From Nitrospira sp. (GTDB lineage: Bacteria; Nitrospirota; Nitrospiria; Nitrospirales; Nitrospiraceae): 52,293 nucleotides of DNA. Made by a program: the position numbers and the translations under genes. The notes under the pieces are model-generated. The model worked only from the letters and a program-made list of their open reading frames with translations. It had not been told where the DNA came from and did no database searches. Where the stretch lies: assembly GCA_029881435.1 (NCBI GenBank), contig JAOUMR010000015.1, positions 1-52,293 of the forward strand. Reading direction: 5' to 3'. Below are positions 6,403-15,197 of the stretch, piece by piece. Position 1 is the stretch's first letter. Each line of letters opens with the position of its first letter.

Positions 6403-8721
6403 CTATTTGATTGCGACTGCTTTGACTTCTTTGAAGGTGGTATGACCTTCCAAGACTTTATGAATGCCGTCTTGAACAAGTGTTGTCATGCCCTCTTCGA
6501 GTGCAGTCTTGAGCATGTCTTCGGTGCGTGCTTTCTGTTGCACCATCCGCTTCATTTGGTCTGTGCCTAACAGGAGTTCGTGTAACGCCACTCGTCCCTT
6601 GAAGCCGGATCGATTGCATGTCTCGCAGCCCTTCCCACGAGAAAGTCGAAACGTATTGTCTTGCTTGATGCCGAGCTTGTCCCAATACTCAGGGTTGTAG
6701 CCTAATCGGAGTTCTTCATACTCCTCTTTGCTTCCGATGTATTGCTCTTTGCATTCCTTACAGATCCTACGAGCCAACCGCTGTGCAAGGACCCCCAGCA
6801 TGGCATCGGCAAAACTGAATGGATCGCAACCCATGTCGAGGAGACGGGTGACCGTTTCAACCGCGCTGTTCGTGTGCAACGTACTCAACACCAGGTGGCC
6901 GGTCAGCGACGCTTCGATACCTGTGTCCGCCGTTTCCTTATCCCGCATTTCTCCCACCATGATGACATCGGGATCGGCCCGGAGGAATGCGCGCATGGCT
7001 GTGGAAAATGTGAGGCCAATCTTCGGCTGGACCTGCACTTGGCGAAGACCATATTGAGTAATTTCGACGGGATCTTCGGCAGTCCATATCTTGATGTCCG
7101 GAGTATTGATGTTGCCGAGCACCGAGTGAAGGGTCGTTGTTTTTCCTGAACCGGTCGGACCGACACATAGAATAATACCGTATGGCCGCTCAGAGATCTC
7201 TTTCAGCACTTTGAGGTTTCGATCAGAGAACCCCATCTTATCGAGCGGTAGCGGCTCACTTGCGGCGAGGATACGCATCACCACGTCTTCGTTGTATCCG
7301 GCGGTTGGAAGCGTTGCGACGCGGAGCTCAATTTCCTTCGACTCTGTTAGCTTGAACTTGATCTTACCGTCCTGGGGTTTGCGGCGCTCGGCGATGTCCA
7401 AGCTGGCCATGATCTTGAGTCGAGAAACGATCGCACGGCGGTAACTCTGGGGAATTTTCATATATTCAAAGCATTCCCCGTCGACGCGGAAGCGCACCAG
7501 CGTTTCACGTTTTTCTCCATAGGGCTCGATGTGGATGTCCGACGCATTTTGCCGGTAGGCATCAGCAATGATTTGATTGGCCAGACGGACGATCGCACTG
7601 TCGTTTTCATCCAGTCCTCCGCCCCCGGAAGAGTCCTCCATGGCTTCTGCCTGGGATTCGGTGACGAGTTCGCCGAGAATATCGGACACGTTTTCGTCAA
7701 GCTTGCGTCCCCCAACGTCGCTCTGTCCGGTTGCCGAGCCGAGAAACTGTGAGATGTCTCGGCGGAGGCTGACGGCGAAGCGGATGTTGAGGCCGGGGAA
7801 TGTTCGTTTGATATCTTGAACACGATCAAGGTCGCCCGGGTCGTCGGTTAAAATTTCGATAGCCGTGCGATCGCGCTTGAGCGGCATCCAATGGTTTTTT
7901 TTCAGATAGTCGACATTAAGATTCTTCAACAACTCTACATCGACGATCGTACGTTCGCTGTACTCGATATAGGGGCATTTATGGAACTGGGCGAGCGATT
8001 TACCGATATCGATCTTTGGAACCTTATATTTTTCGATCAGAATGCTTTCGAGATCACTCATCCCTTTTCGGGAGTCGACGATGGCCTGGTCCAGCTCATT
8101 TTGAGTGATGCGGCTATTGCTGACCAGAAGGTCAAATTTGGTGGGAGTTTTTTTGGAGATCTTTCGAAGGTTGAAGAACGCAATCCCAAGCGCCTTTGCA
8201 ATTTCATCGACCGCCTCTTCATCTTTTCGAGTGAAGCGACTCCCGCTTTTCTTGTTGAGAAGTTGGAGCACTCCCATCAAGTACTTATTATCGGCGACGA
8301 TGGGGTATGTGAGAACTTGTTTGGTCTTAAACCCGGTCCGTTTATCGTAGGACGTATCATGAATCAGAGACGGGTGAGTGGCTTGGAGCTCCGCGATATT
8401 GTAAACGTCGGCGATGTTCACGGGGCGCAGATACTTAGCGCAGAAGCCGGCCAGGCTTTGTTCGGTAATGGAGATACGAACTTCTTCTACGCCGTCAATG
8501 TGCGGAACCTTGGAGAAGATCTCTTTCTTCTCTGCGTCGAACGCGAAAAGAGTTAAATCTTCCGCGTCGAACAAACTGAGGATGTCTTTGTGCAGATCGA
8601 GCAGGATCTGATCGAGATTGCTGGCGGCATGTATCTGAGTGGTAATGCGTTTGATATGCTCCGCGTGCTCAACTTTTTGCTGTAATTCCTGAACGTTTGG
8701 AGTCGCGGGCTTGGCTTGCAT
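6403..8721 (-). CDS. GAF-domain type IV pilus/type II secretion ATPase (PilB/GspE family)
   Basis: I place the start at the ATG 8721 (772 residues); the longer frame runs into proS and its extra residues look non-coding. Order of domains: short coiled coil, GAF domain (about residues 20-185), MshEN/GspE N-terminal domain (about 200-320), then the hexameric ATPase with Walker A GPTGSGKTTT, Asp box TAEDPVEI, Walker B ADPDVIMVGEMRD, His box TLHTN and a CxxC...CxxC zinc site (CKEC, CETC). The family powers pilus extension or secretion at the cytoplasmic membrane. The N-terminal GAF is an addition that could sense a small molecule. No other pilus gene is nearby. Confidence 0.9.
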   Translation of the reverse strand: MQAKPATPNVQELQQKVEHAEHIKRITTQIHAASNLDQILLDLHKDILSLFDAEDLTLFAFDAEKKEIFSKVPHIDGVEEVRISITEQSLAGFCAKYLRPVNIADVYNIAELQATHPSLIHDTSYDKRTGFKTKQVLTYPIVADNKYLMGVLQLLNKKSGSRFTRKDEEAVDEIAKALGIAFFNLRKISKKTPTKFDLLVSNSRITQNELDQAIVDSRKGMSDLESILIEKYKVPKIDIGKSLAQFHKCPYIEYSERTIVDVELLKNLNVDYLKKNHWMPLKRDRTAIEILTDDPGDLDRVQDIKRTFPGLNIRFAVSLRRDISQFLGSATGQSDVGGRKLDENVSDILGELVTESQAEAMEDSSGGGGLDENDSAIVRLANQIIADAYRQNASDIHIEPYGEKRETLVRFRVDGECFEYMKIPQSYRRAIVSRLKIMASLDIAERRKPQDGKIKFKLTESKEIELRVATLPTAGYNEDVVMRILAASEPLPLDKMGFSDRNLKVLKEISERPYGIILCVGPTGSGKTTTLHSVLGNINTPDIKIWTAEDPVEITQYGLRQVQVQPKIGLTFSTAMRAFLRADPDVIMVGEMRDKETADTGIEASLTGHLVLSTLHTNSAVETVTRLLDMGCDPFSFADAMLGVLAQRLARRICKECKEQYIGSKEEYEELRLGYNPEYWDKLGIKQDNTFRLSRGKGCETCNRSGFKGRVALHELLLGTDQMKRMVQQKARTEDMLKTALEEGMTTLVQDGIHKVLEGHTTFKEVKAVAIK

Positions 8722-8935
8722 CCGATTCTGCTTTCTCTGCCGTCGTGATGTGAACCGATCCGGGTTGTACGTTGGATCCGTAAGGTGCCGAGTCGCGAAT
8801 AAGTTTAGGTAATAGAGCTGCGAACCGAGTTTCAGTCTAGCTGAAAGAGAAGGGAAGGCAAGAAAAAGAGACTTTCCATCGATGGAGATCAGCGAGTGGT
8901 GAGATACGAGAGGCGCGAGAGTGCTGATGGCTGAG

Positions 8936-10654
8936 TCACGCGACGGGCGGATCCGTTTCGGAGCAAAGTGTCCTGATGTGGGCGACCAGATCACCTGGAG
9001 CTACGCGCAACTTGGTTCCACCTCTTCGAATTTTCATCTCCACGATACCGTCGGCAAGACCCTTGTCGCCTACGACGATCTGGAAGGGGATCCCGATCAG
9101 ATCGGCGTCATTAAATTTCACGCCTGCGCGGTCAGGTCGATCATCCCATAACACATCAAAACCCGCAGCCGCCAATTCCGAATAGAGACGTGTGGCGGTT
9201 GAAGTGGTCTTTTCTGATTGGCTGACAGTCAGCAGGTGGAGATGAAACGGTGCGATAGGAAACGGCCAGATGATGCCTTTGTCGTCATGATGTTGTTCGA
9301 TTGCCGCCGCCGCCGTACGACCTACGCCGATTCCGTAACAGCCCATAATGGCAAGACGCTCTTTGCCATGCTCATCAAGGATCGTGGCATTCATTTTCTG
9401 ACTGTATTTGGTGCCGAGCAAGAACACTTGTCCGACTTCGATTCCCCTAGCAAGAGTCAACACGCCAGGACCTCGAGGGGAAGGATCCCCGGCCTGCGCA
9501 TTTCGAAGATCGGCAAACTCTTCGACAGTAAAATCTCGATCTAGGTTGGCATTCTGATAATGAGTGTCGGCCTTGTTGGCTCCGATCACGACATTGGTCA
9601 CCCCCCGGACGGCCCAATCAGCAAGGATGCGTACCTGTTGGAGTCCGATCGGCCCAGCAAATCCTGGAGGACACCCTGTGAGTCGCTGTACCGTCTCAGG
9701 ATCAGCCAGTGCGACATCGGTCACTTTGAGTAGCCGGGCCAGTTTGACTTCATTGACCTCATGATCGCCTCGGATCAATACAGCAACCGATTCGGTTCCT
9801 GCTCGATAGAGCAGCGTCTTCACCAGTTGCCGAGGCGTGATCTGTAAAAAGGCCGTGACTTCTTCCACGGTTCGGCGTTGCGGTGTCGCGATGGGCGTCA
9901 ATGGAAGGAGGGCAGTGGTATCGGCTTCAGTGGGAGGAAGCACTTCAGCCCGCTCGAGATTAGCGGCATAGGATCCCTGGTCGCTGTAGGCGACCAGCGC
10001 TTCACCTGTATCTGCAAGCACCATGAACTCATGCGAGACATCCCCGCCGATCAACCCCGTATCGGCTTCAACGGCTCGAAAGGTCAGCCCGCAACGTGTG
10101 AAAATCCTGGTATAGGCGTCATACATGTTCTGATAGCTGACCTTGGCGCCTGCCTCATCGAGGTCAAAACTGTAGGCGTCTTTCATGATGAATTCTCGCC
10201 CTCGCATGAGCCCAAAGCGAGGGCGGATCTCATCTCGGAATTTGGTTTGAATTTGGTAAAAATTCAACGGGAGTTGGCGATAGGAACGGACTTCTCGCCG
10301 GAATAGATCGGTGATGACTTCTTCATGAGTCGGACCCAAGCAGAAATCACGTTCGTGGCGGTCCTTGAAACGTAGGAGTTCCTTCCCGTAGTAGTCCCAG
10401 CGACCGGTCTCTTTCCACAACTCGGCAGGGGATGCGATCGGCATCAACAGCTCCTGCGCGCCGGCTCGAGTCATCTCCTCACGGATGATCTGCTCGATTT
10501 TACGGATGATGCGTAGACCGAGTGGAAGATAGGTGTAGATACCTGCTGCTACCTTACGGATCAGCCCAGCGCGCAGCATCAATCGATGGCTGACGGTTTC
10601 CGCTTCTCCGGGATCGTCCCGTAGCGTCGGGATGAGTAACTGCGACGTCTTCAT
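8936..10654 (-). CDS. proS: Prolyl-tRNA synthetase
   Basis: The 572-residue protein is a bacterial-type class II synthetase that charges tRNA-Pro with proline. The start MKTSQLLIPTLRD is characteristic. Motif 2 is visible as FRDEIRPRFGLMRGREF and motif 3 as GIGVGRTAAAAIEQ. Between them lies the YbaK-like editing insertion (about residues 230-390) that clears Ala-tRNA-Pro, followed by the anticodon-binding domain. It is last in the uppS-cdsA-dxr-rseP-proS run; its ATG lies 7 bp after the rseP stop. Full length for the family. Confidence 0.96.
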   Translation of the reverse strand: MKTSQLLIPTLRDDPGEAETVSHRLMLRAGLIRKVAAGIYTYLPLGLRIIRKIEQIIREEMTRAGAQELLMPIASPAELWKETGRWDYYGKELLRFKDRHERDFCLGPTHEEVITDLFRREVRSYRQLPLNFYQIQTKFRDEIRPRFGLMRGREFIMKDAYSFDLDEAGAKVSYQNMYDAYTRIFTRCGLTFRAVEADTGLIGGDVSHEFMVLADTGEALVAYSDQGSYAANLERAEVLPPTEADTTALLPLTPIATPQRRTVEEVTAFLQITPRQLVKTLLYRAGTESVAVLIRGDHEVNEVKLARLLKVTDVALADPETVQRLTGCPPGFAGPIGLQQVRILADWAVRGVTNVVIGANKADTHYQNANLDRDFTVEEFADLRNAQAGDPSPRGPGVLTLARGIEVGQVFLLGTKYSQKMNATILDEHGKERLAIMGCYGIGVGRTAAAAIEQHHDDKGIIWPFPIAPFHLHLLTVSQSEKTTSTATRLYSELAAAGFDVLWDDRPDRAGVKFNDADLIGIPFQIVVGDKGLADGIVEMKIRRGGTKLRVAPGDLVAHIRTLCSETDPPVA

Positions 10655-10661
10655 GAAAGGT

Positions 10662-12053
10662 TTAGCGGGAGAAGATGCGTTCTAAGTCGTTCCAGAAAGC
10701 GAAGATCATCACACCAACCAGTAAGACCAGCCCTACCTGTTGAGCAACCTCTCGTTGTCGTTCGCCGAGCGGTTTGCGCAGGATGCCTTCAATCAAGAAA
10801 AAGAGCAAGTGGCCGCCGTCGAGTATCGGGATGGGCAGCAAATTAAGGACGCCCAGATTGATGCTCAGAATGGCGATTAGAAAGATAACGCTGGAGGCAC
10901 CCTGCGAGGCGGCTTCCCCCGAGATATTGGCGATCGTCAACGGACCGCCGATATTTTTACTCGAAATATCACCTACGATCATCTTATAGAGACCGACCGC
11001 CGTCAGTTCTGTCCATCCCCACGTGGCCTCCAGTCCTTGATACACGGCTTCCGCGACGTTGTCGGACCGCATCAAGGCGCGACCAGGACCGGAGATGCCG
11101 ATCTTTCCCACTTCCGAAGTCTGTCCATTGATCGTGAGCTTTTCACTGGCCGGCGTGACGGTCAGCGTGGTGCGCCTTCCCTCGCGGAGCACCTCGAATG
11201 TTAACGGCTTCTCCGGGTGCTCTCTCACCTGCGTCGTCATCTGCGCCCATGTATAGATGGTGTGTCCCTCGATCGAGACCACTCGATCGCCGGGCTGGAG
11301 TCCACCCATTGATGCTGGTGATCCCTGCATGACCGAGGTCACCAATGGGGGTGTTTCTTCGACTCCGATCGTATACAGCGGTTCGTCTGGGGATGCTCCG
11401 TCTACGGTAATCGGCACGGGAGTCGCCGTGAGCATTTTTAGTTGCCCCTCTCGCCGGACTTCGAGTGAGAGAGGTTGCCCTTTGCTCCTGGACACGATAT
11501 CCAACAGCTCGGTCTTGGTGGAGATATCTTGCCCATTGACTCTGACGATGCGGTCGCCAACTTCAATCCCTGCGACCGATGCAGGAGATTCCGGAACCAG
11601 AGCCTCGACATCAGCGCTCAGATCGCGAAAGGTCGGAACAAAGAGAGGAGAACCGGTCGATAGCCATCCTGCAAAGATCAAGTAGGCTAAGATAAAGTTA
11701 AAACCGGGGCCGGCTGCGACGATGAGGACTTTCCCCCACAGCCCCTGGTGTGAAAATGAACGACGACGGTCGTCGGGAGTCGTGGCCTCCGTCTCGTCTT
11801 CACCGAATAACTTGACATAACCACCAAGTGGAACGGCCGAGACAAGATACTCCGTTTCGCCGACCTGACGGCCGAATATTTTGGGACCAAACCCGATCGA
11901 AAACTTCAAGACTTTCACTCCGACCCAGCGAGCGGCGAGGAAATGGCCGAGCTCATGAAAGGCGACCAATACGCCAAGGACGACGAGAAACCACCAGGCT
12001 TTCTGGAGGAGGAGCCAGAGCGTATCGGGGGACCAGGCGAATGCGGATGTCAT
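10662..12053 (-). CDS. rseP: Site-2 intramembrane zinc metalloprotease RseP
   Basis: The 463-residue membrane protein has the active site HELGH at residues 33-37 inside the first transmembrane helix and the third metal ligand in NLLPIPILDGG near residue 400. Two PDZ domains lie between (about residues 130-290). This order defines the RseP/MmpL group, which cuts anti-sigma factors within the inner membrane and clears signal peptide remnants. It sits in its usual place after dxr. Start ATG with GGGAG upstream. Confidence 0.95.
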   Translation of the reverse strand: MTSAFAWSPDTLWLLLQKAWWFLVVLGVLVAFHELGHFLAARWVGVKVLKFSIGFGPKIFGRQVGETEYLVSAVPLGGYVKLFGEDETEATTPDDRRRSFSHQGLWGKVLIVAAGPGFNFILAYLIFAGWLSTGSPLFVPTFRDLSADVEALVPESPASVAGIEVGDRIVRVNGQDISTKTELLDIVSRSKGQPLSLEVRREGQLKMLTATPVPITVDGASPDEPLYTIGVEETPPLVTSVMQGSPASMGGLQPGDRVVSIEGHTIYTWAQMTTQVREHPEKPLTFEVLREGRRTTLTVTPASEKLTINGQTSEVGKIGISGPGRALMRSDNVAEAVYQGLEATWGWTELTAVGLYKMIVGDISSKNIGGPLTIANISGEAASQGASSVIFLIAILSINLGVLNLLPIPILDGGHLLFFLIEGILRKPLGERQREVAQQVGLVLLVGVMIFAFWNDLERIFSR

Positions 12054-12124
12054 GGGAACTCCCTATTGCGTACTCCGTCTACCGCTCTAATCTAACAGAC
12101 GTCGCACGAAATGCAAAACAATCG

Positions 12125-13285
12125 TTAGTGCGACAACGCATGCACCAATGATTCTGCCTTCTCCCTGGCCCAACGATCGGCTTCCAAGGCGTCTTCGAGA
12201 CAGGTGATATCTTGCTGAGTATGCGCGTCCATGGTGCTGCGAATGACCTGCGCGATTTCGACAAAGCGGAGGCCATGGTTGAGAAACGCTTCGACGGCAA
12301 TCTCATTCGCCGCATTCATCGTGGCAGGCATGGTGCCTCCGAGGCGAAGTGACTCGTATCCGAGATTGAGACAGGGAAAACGGTCATGGTCGGGTTTACA
12401 GAAAGACAACTGTCCGATCTCCGTCAGCTCCAACGACGGAAGATCAAGGGCCATCCGTGCGGGGTAGCGCATGGCGTACGAGATAGGGGTCCGCATATCC
12501 GGAAGCCCTAATTGGGCGATGATCGAGCGATCTTTATACTCCACTAGAGAATGAATAATACTTTCTCGATGAACCATGACCTCAATGTTGGACTCGGGGA
12601 TATCGAAGAGCCAGCGGGCTTCTACCACTTCCAACCCTTTATTCATCAAGGTGGCGGAGTCAATGGTAATCTTGGACCCCATCTTCCAGTTGGGATGCTG
12701 CAAGGCTCGTTCAGGTGTCACGTCCTGGAGCTGTTCGTGAGTCAGCGTCCAGAGCGCTCCGCCGGACGCGGTAAGAAGCAAACGTCGGACGTCCTCGACT
12801 CGATGGCCTTCCAAGGATTGAAAGATCGCGCTGTGCTCGCTATCAACCGGAAAAATTCTGACGCCATGTTTCCGAGCTTCATCTTGCATCAACTTGCCGG
12901 CCATGACCATCGGTTCTTTATTGGCCAATGCGATGTGCTTGCCACTCCGAATGGCGGACAAGGTCGGAACGAGCCCGGCCGCTCCCACGATGGCAGAAAT
13001 CACCAAGTCGGCATCTAGGAACGATGCCACATGGCTGATGCCCTCTTCGCCGGACATGATGTCGACCCGAATGTCGGCACATCGGCTTCGAAGCAGAGCG
13101 GCTGAAGATTCGGTAGAGACGGCCACAGCCTTGGGCCTGAATCGGTGAATTTGTTCTTCTAACTTGTCGATGTTGCTGCCGGCCGTCAATCCCACCACGC
13201 GAAATTCATCGGGAAACCGTTGAACGATATCGAGCGTGTTGGTCCCGATCGATCCGGTCGATCCCAAGATGATAATCGACTTCAT
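12125..13285 (-). CDS. dxr: 1-deoxy-D-xylulose 5-phosphate reductoisomerase
   Basis: The 386-residue enzyme converts DXP to MEP with NADPH, the committed step of the MEP isoprenoid pathway. The N-terminus holds the NADPH fold (ILGSTGSIGTNTLDIV); catalytic and metal-binding elements are visible as VDSEHSAIFQ and DSATLMNKGLEVVEA. A GAGGAGAG ribosome binding site precedes the ATG. Isoprenoid units from this pathway feed UppS and the hopanoid genes hpnD/hpnE found 22 kb away. Cytoplasmic. Confidence 0.96.
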   Translation of the reverse strand: MKSIIILGSTGSIGTNTLDIVQRFPDEFRVVGLTAGSNIDKLEEQIHRFRPKAVAVSTESSAALLRSRCADIRVDIMSGEEGISHVASFLDADLVISAIVGAAGLVPTLSAIRSGKHIALANKEPMVMAGKLMQDEARKHGVRIFPVDSEHSAIFQSLEGHRVEDVRRLLLTASGGALWTLTHEQLQDVTPERALQHPNWKMGSKITIDSATLMNKGLEVVEARWLFDIPESNIEVMVHRESIIHSLVEYKDRSIIAQLGLPDMRTPISYAMRYPARMALDLPSLELTEIGQLSFCKPDHDRFPCLNLGYESLRLGGTMPATMNAANEIAVEAFLNHGLRFVEIAQVIRSTMDAHTQQDITCLEDALEADRWAREKAESLVHALSH

Positions 13286-13305
13286 ATTCTCTCCTCTCCA
13301 TTCAC

Positions 13306-14196
13306 CTACGAAGGCAGCGATAGGTCTCGAACGTAGGCGACATAGTAGTAGAACGTGGGGGCGGTGAACAAGAGACTATCGAGCCGGTCCAGCATTCCGC
13401 CATGACCTGGCAAGATCCCGCCCGAGTCTTTGACCCCAGTCCGACGTTTGATCATCGATTCAAAAAGGTCTCCGAAGAGGCCCACTATCGTCAGGAGTAC
13501 GCCGAGGATTGCTGCATCCGTTAGGGAGAGCTGTGACGCAAACCACTGCTGAGCCAGGAGGGCCACACCCACCGTCAGGACAAGCCCACCGAGGACACCT
13601 TCGATGGTTTTCTTTGGACTGATCGACGGAAGCAACGGGTGTTTCCCCCACAAGGTCCCCGCATAGTAGGCGCCGGTATCGGAGGCCCACGTCACGACGG
13701 CTAGAAAGAGCACGAGCCACTCGCCGCCCGGCAGTGTGCGGGTCGACACGACGGTGCCCAGGGGGAAGCCTACATATAACACACCGAGGAGAATCACGAC
13801 GGCATCGTTCCATCGATGCTCCGGTGAAGCGGCGGAGATGGACAGGGTCACTGCCGCCACGAGTACACTGCCGACGAGAAGTTCCGGCACGGAAAAAGAA
13901 AAATGAGGGTGAATGAGTGTAAGAGCGAAGCCTGCGAGTCCTCCTCCCATAAGGAGACGGCTCAAGCGCGAAGGAAAGCTGAGTGTGTAGAGTTCCACCA
14001 GCGCAAGAGACCCGACTACCAGCAAGAGGAGGGTCAGGGCCCAGGGAGCAAGATGCGCGATGATGATATAGACCGCGGGAATCAGCGCGAGTGCGGTGTA
14101 GAGACGGCGGAGGTCGAATCGTCGGGTGCGTGCCGGTGAGGTCGTCACAAATATCGAGCTATGGGCAAGAACGTCTGTTGCGAGAGGATATCCCAC
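13306..14196 (-). CDS. cdsA: Phosphatidate cytidylyltransferase
   Basis: This polytopic inner-membrane protein (about 8 helices, 296 residues from a GTG start) makes CDP-diacylglycerol, the precursor of phospholipids. The family signature is visible near the C-terminus: SPKKTIEGVLGG, then FGDLFESMIKRRTGVKDSGGILPGHGG with the metal-binding acidic residues. The GTG at 14196 is 5 bp after the uppS stop. The first 28 residues before the hydrophobic region are not conserved in the family, so the true start may be a little further in. Confidence 0.93.
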   Translation of the reverse strand: MGYPLATDVLAHSSIFVTTSPARTRRFDLRRLYTALALIPAVYIIIAHLAPWALTLLLLVVGSLALVELYTLSFPSRLSRLLMGGGLAGFALTLIHPHFSFSVPELLVGSVLVAAVTLSISAASPEHRWNDAVVILLGVLYVGFPLGTVVSTRTLPGGEWLVLFLAVVTWASDTGAYYAGTLWGKHPLLPSISPKKTIEGVLGGLVLTVGVALLAQQWFASQLSLTDAAILGVLLTIVGLFGDLFESMIKRRTGVKDSGGILPGHGGMLDRLDSLLFTAPTFYYYVAYVRDLSLPS

Positions 14197-14201
14197 CAGT
14201 G

Positions 14202-14987
14202 TTATGACGATACGCTGCTCAGGACTCGACCAAATCGACGTTCCCGCTTTTGATACTCGATCAGCGCCAGCAGGAACTCTCGCCGGCGAAAATCAGGCCA
14301 CAGTGTTGGGCTAAAGCACAGTTCTGTGTAGGCGAGTTGCCAGAGGAGAAAATTACTGATCCTTGCTTCTCCACTCGTCCGAATTAGAAGATCGGGATCA
14401 GGGAGCGGATGAGTAGAGAGGTACCGCTGGATCGTGGTTTCATTGAGAAGGGACGCTTCGACCGACCCGGCCTGGATATCGTTGATCAACGCTTTCACCG
14501 CATCGACGATCTCCGCCCGCCCGCCGTAGCTCAGTGCGACGGTCAAGATCAGTTTGTCGAGATGTGCGGTATCTTTTTCGGTCGTACGAACCCAGTGCTG
14601 GGCTGATTGCGGAAGGAGATCGTGGCGCCCGATGGCGCGGAAGCGAACCCCTTGCTCGATCAAACTCGCCCGTTCTGTCAAAAGATAATGTTCCAGGAGT
14701 CCCATAAGTGCGCTGATTTCGTGGGTCGGGCGATTCCAGTTTTCCTGTGAAAACGCGTAGATCGTGAGCGCTCGAATGCCGAGTTCCAGGCAGAGGGTGA
14801 TCATCTCTCTGACGGAGTTGATGCCTTCACGGTGGCCGGCAATACGTGGAAGACCACGAAGTTCAGCCCAACGGCCGTTGCCGTCCATAATGACCGCAAC
14901 ATGTTTTGGGAGCAGTTCGGACTCCAGCTTGGCGGTCAATTCACTTTCTGAAAGGTGGTCGAGGGTTGAGGCAGGCTGGTGTGGCAT
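14202..14987 (-). CDS. uppS: Undecaprenyl diphosphate synthase
   Basis: The 261-residue cis-prenyltransferase condenses eight isopentenyl units onto farnesyl diphosphate to give the lipid carrier for peptidoglycan. Diagnostic motifs: HVAVIMDGNGRWA with the catalytic Asp, GHREG, YAFSQENWNRP and RTSGEARISNFLLWQ near the C-terminus. It is first in the operon, about 60 bp downstream of a sigma-70 promoter. No strong Shine-Dalgarno precedes the ATG. Confidence 0.95.
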   Translation of the reverse strand: MPHQPASTLDHLSESELTAKLESELLPKHVAVIMDGNGRWAELRGLPRIAGHREGINSVREMITLCLELGIRALTIYAFSQENWNRPTHEISALMGLLEHYLLTERASLIEQGVRFRAIGRHDLLPQSAQHWVRTTEKDTAHLDKLILTVALSYGGRAEIVDAVKALINDIQAGSVEASLLNETTIQRYLSTHPLPDPDLLIRTSGEARISNFLLWQLAYTELCFSPTLWPDFRRREFLLALIEYQKRERRFGRVLSSVSS

Positions 14988-15014
14988 AAAATCTTGAGCA
15001 AGCTCCTAACATGT

Positions 15015-15026
15015 CCTGCATGCAGG
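15015..15026. promoter_or_regulatory. 12-bp perfect palindrome in the uppS leader
   Basis: CCTGCATGCAGG lies between the -10 box and the uppS start. A perfect palindrome in this place could be an operator, but no regulator is known for it and it could be chance. Confidence 0.3.
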
Positions 15027-15042
15027 CGAGCGAGGTGGTCAG

Positions 15043-15071
15043 AGTCTACTGGTGGGGGTAGGGAATGTCAA
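15043..15071 (-). promoter_or_regulatory. Sigma-70 promoter for the uppS-cdsA-dxr-rseP-proS operon
   Basis: On the minus strand a perfect -35 (TTGACA, 15071-15066), a 17-nt spacer and TAGACT (15048-15043) stand about 56 bp upstream of uppS. This is the best promoter match in the intergenic region and is divergent from tldD. Confidence 0.65.
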
Positions 15072-15125
15072 ACGATAACTCGGTAGCTCTCGATCGACAA
15101 TTGTGCGGTAAGAGAACTTGCTGCA

Positions 15126-15155
15126 TTGCGACTACGGAAATGATTGGGTTATACT
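15126..15155 (+). promoter_or_regulatory. Sigma-70-type promoter for tldD-pmbA
   Basis: TTGCGA (15126-15131), an 18-nt spacer and TATACT (15150-15155) lie 43 bp upstream of the tldD ATG. The -10 matches 5 of 6 consensus bases. Confidence 0.5.
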
Positions 15156-15197
15156 GCGTATTCTTCAACCCACTACAGAGAGCAGAAAGACTGACGT

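Noticed and set aside
7891-8556. 221-codon plus-strand ORF
   Set aside because: Lies fully antisense to the GAF region of the PilB-type ATPase, has no ribosome binding site and no recognisable family; a shadow of codon bias.
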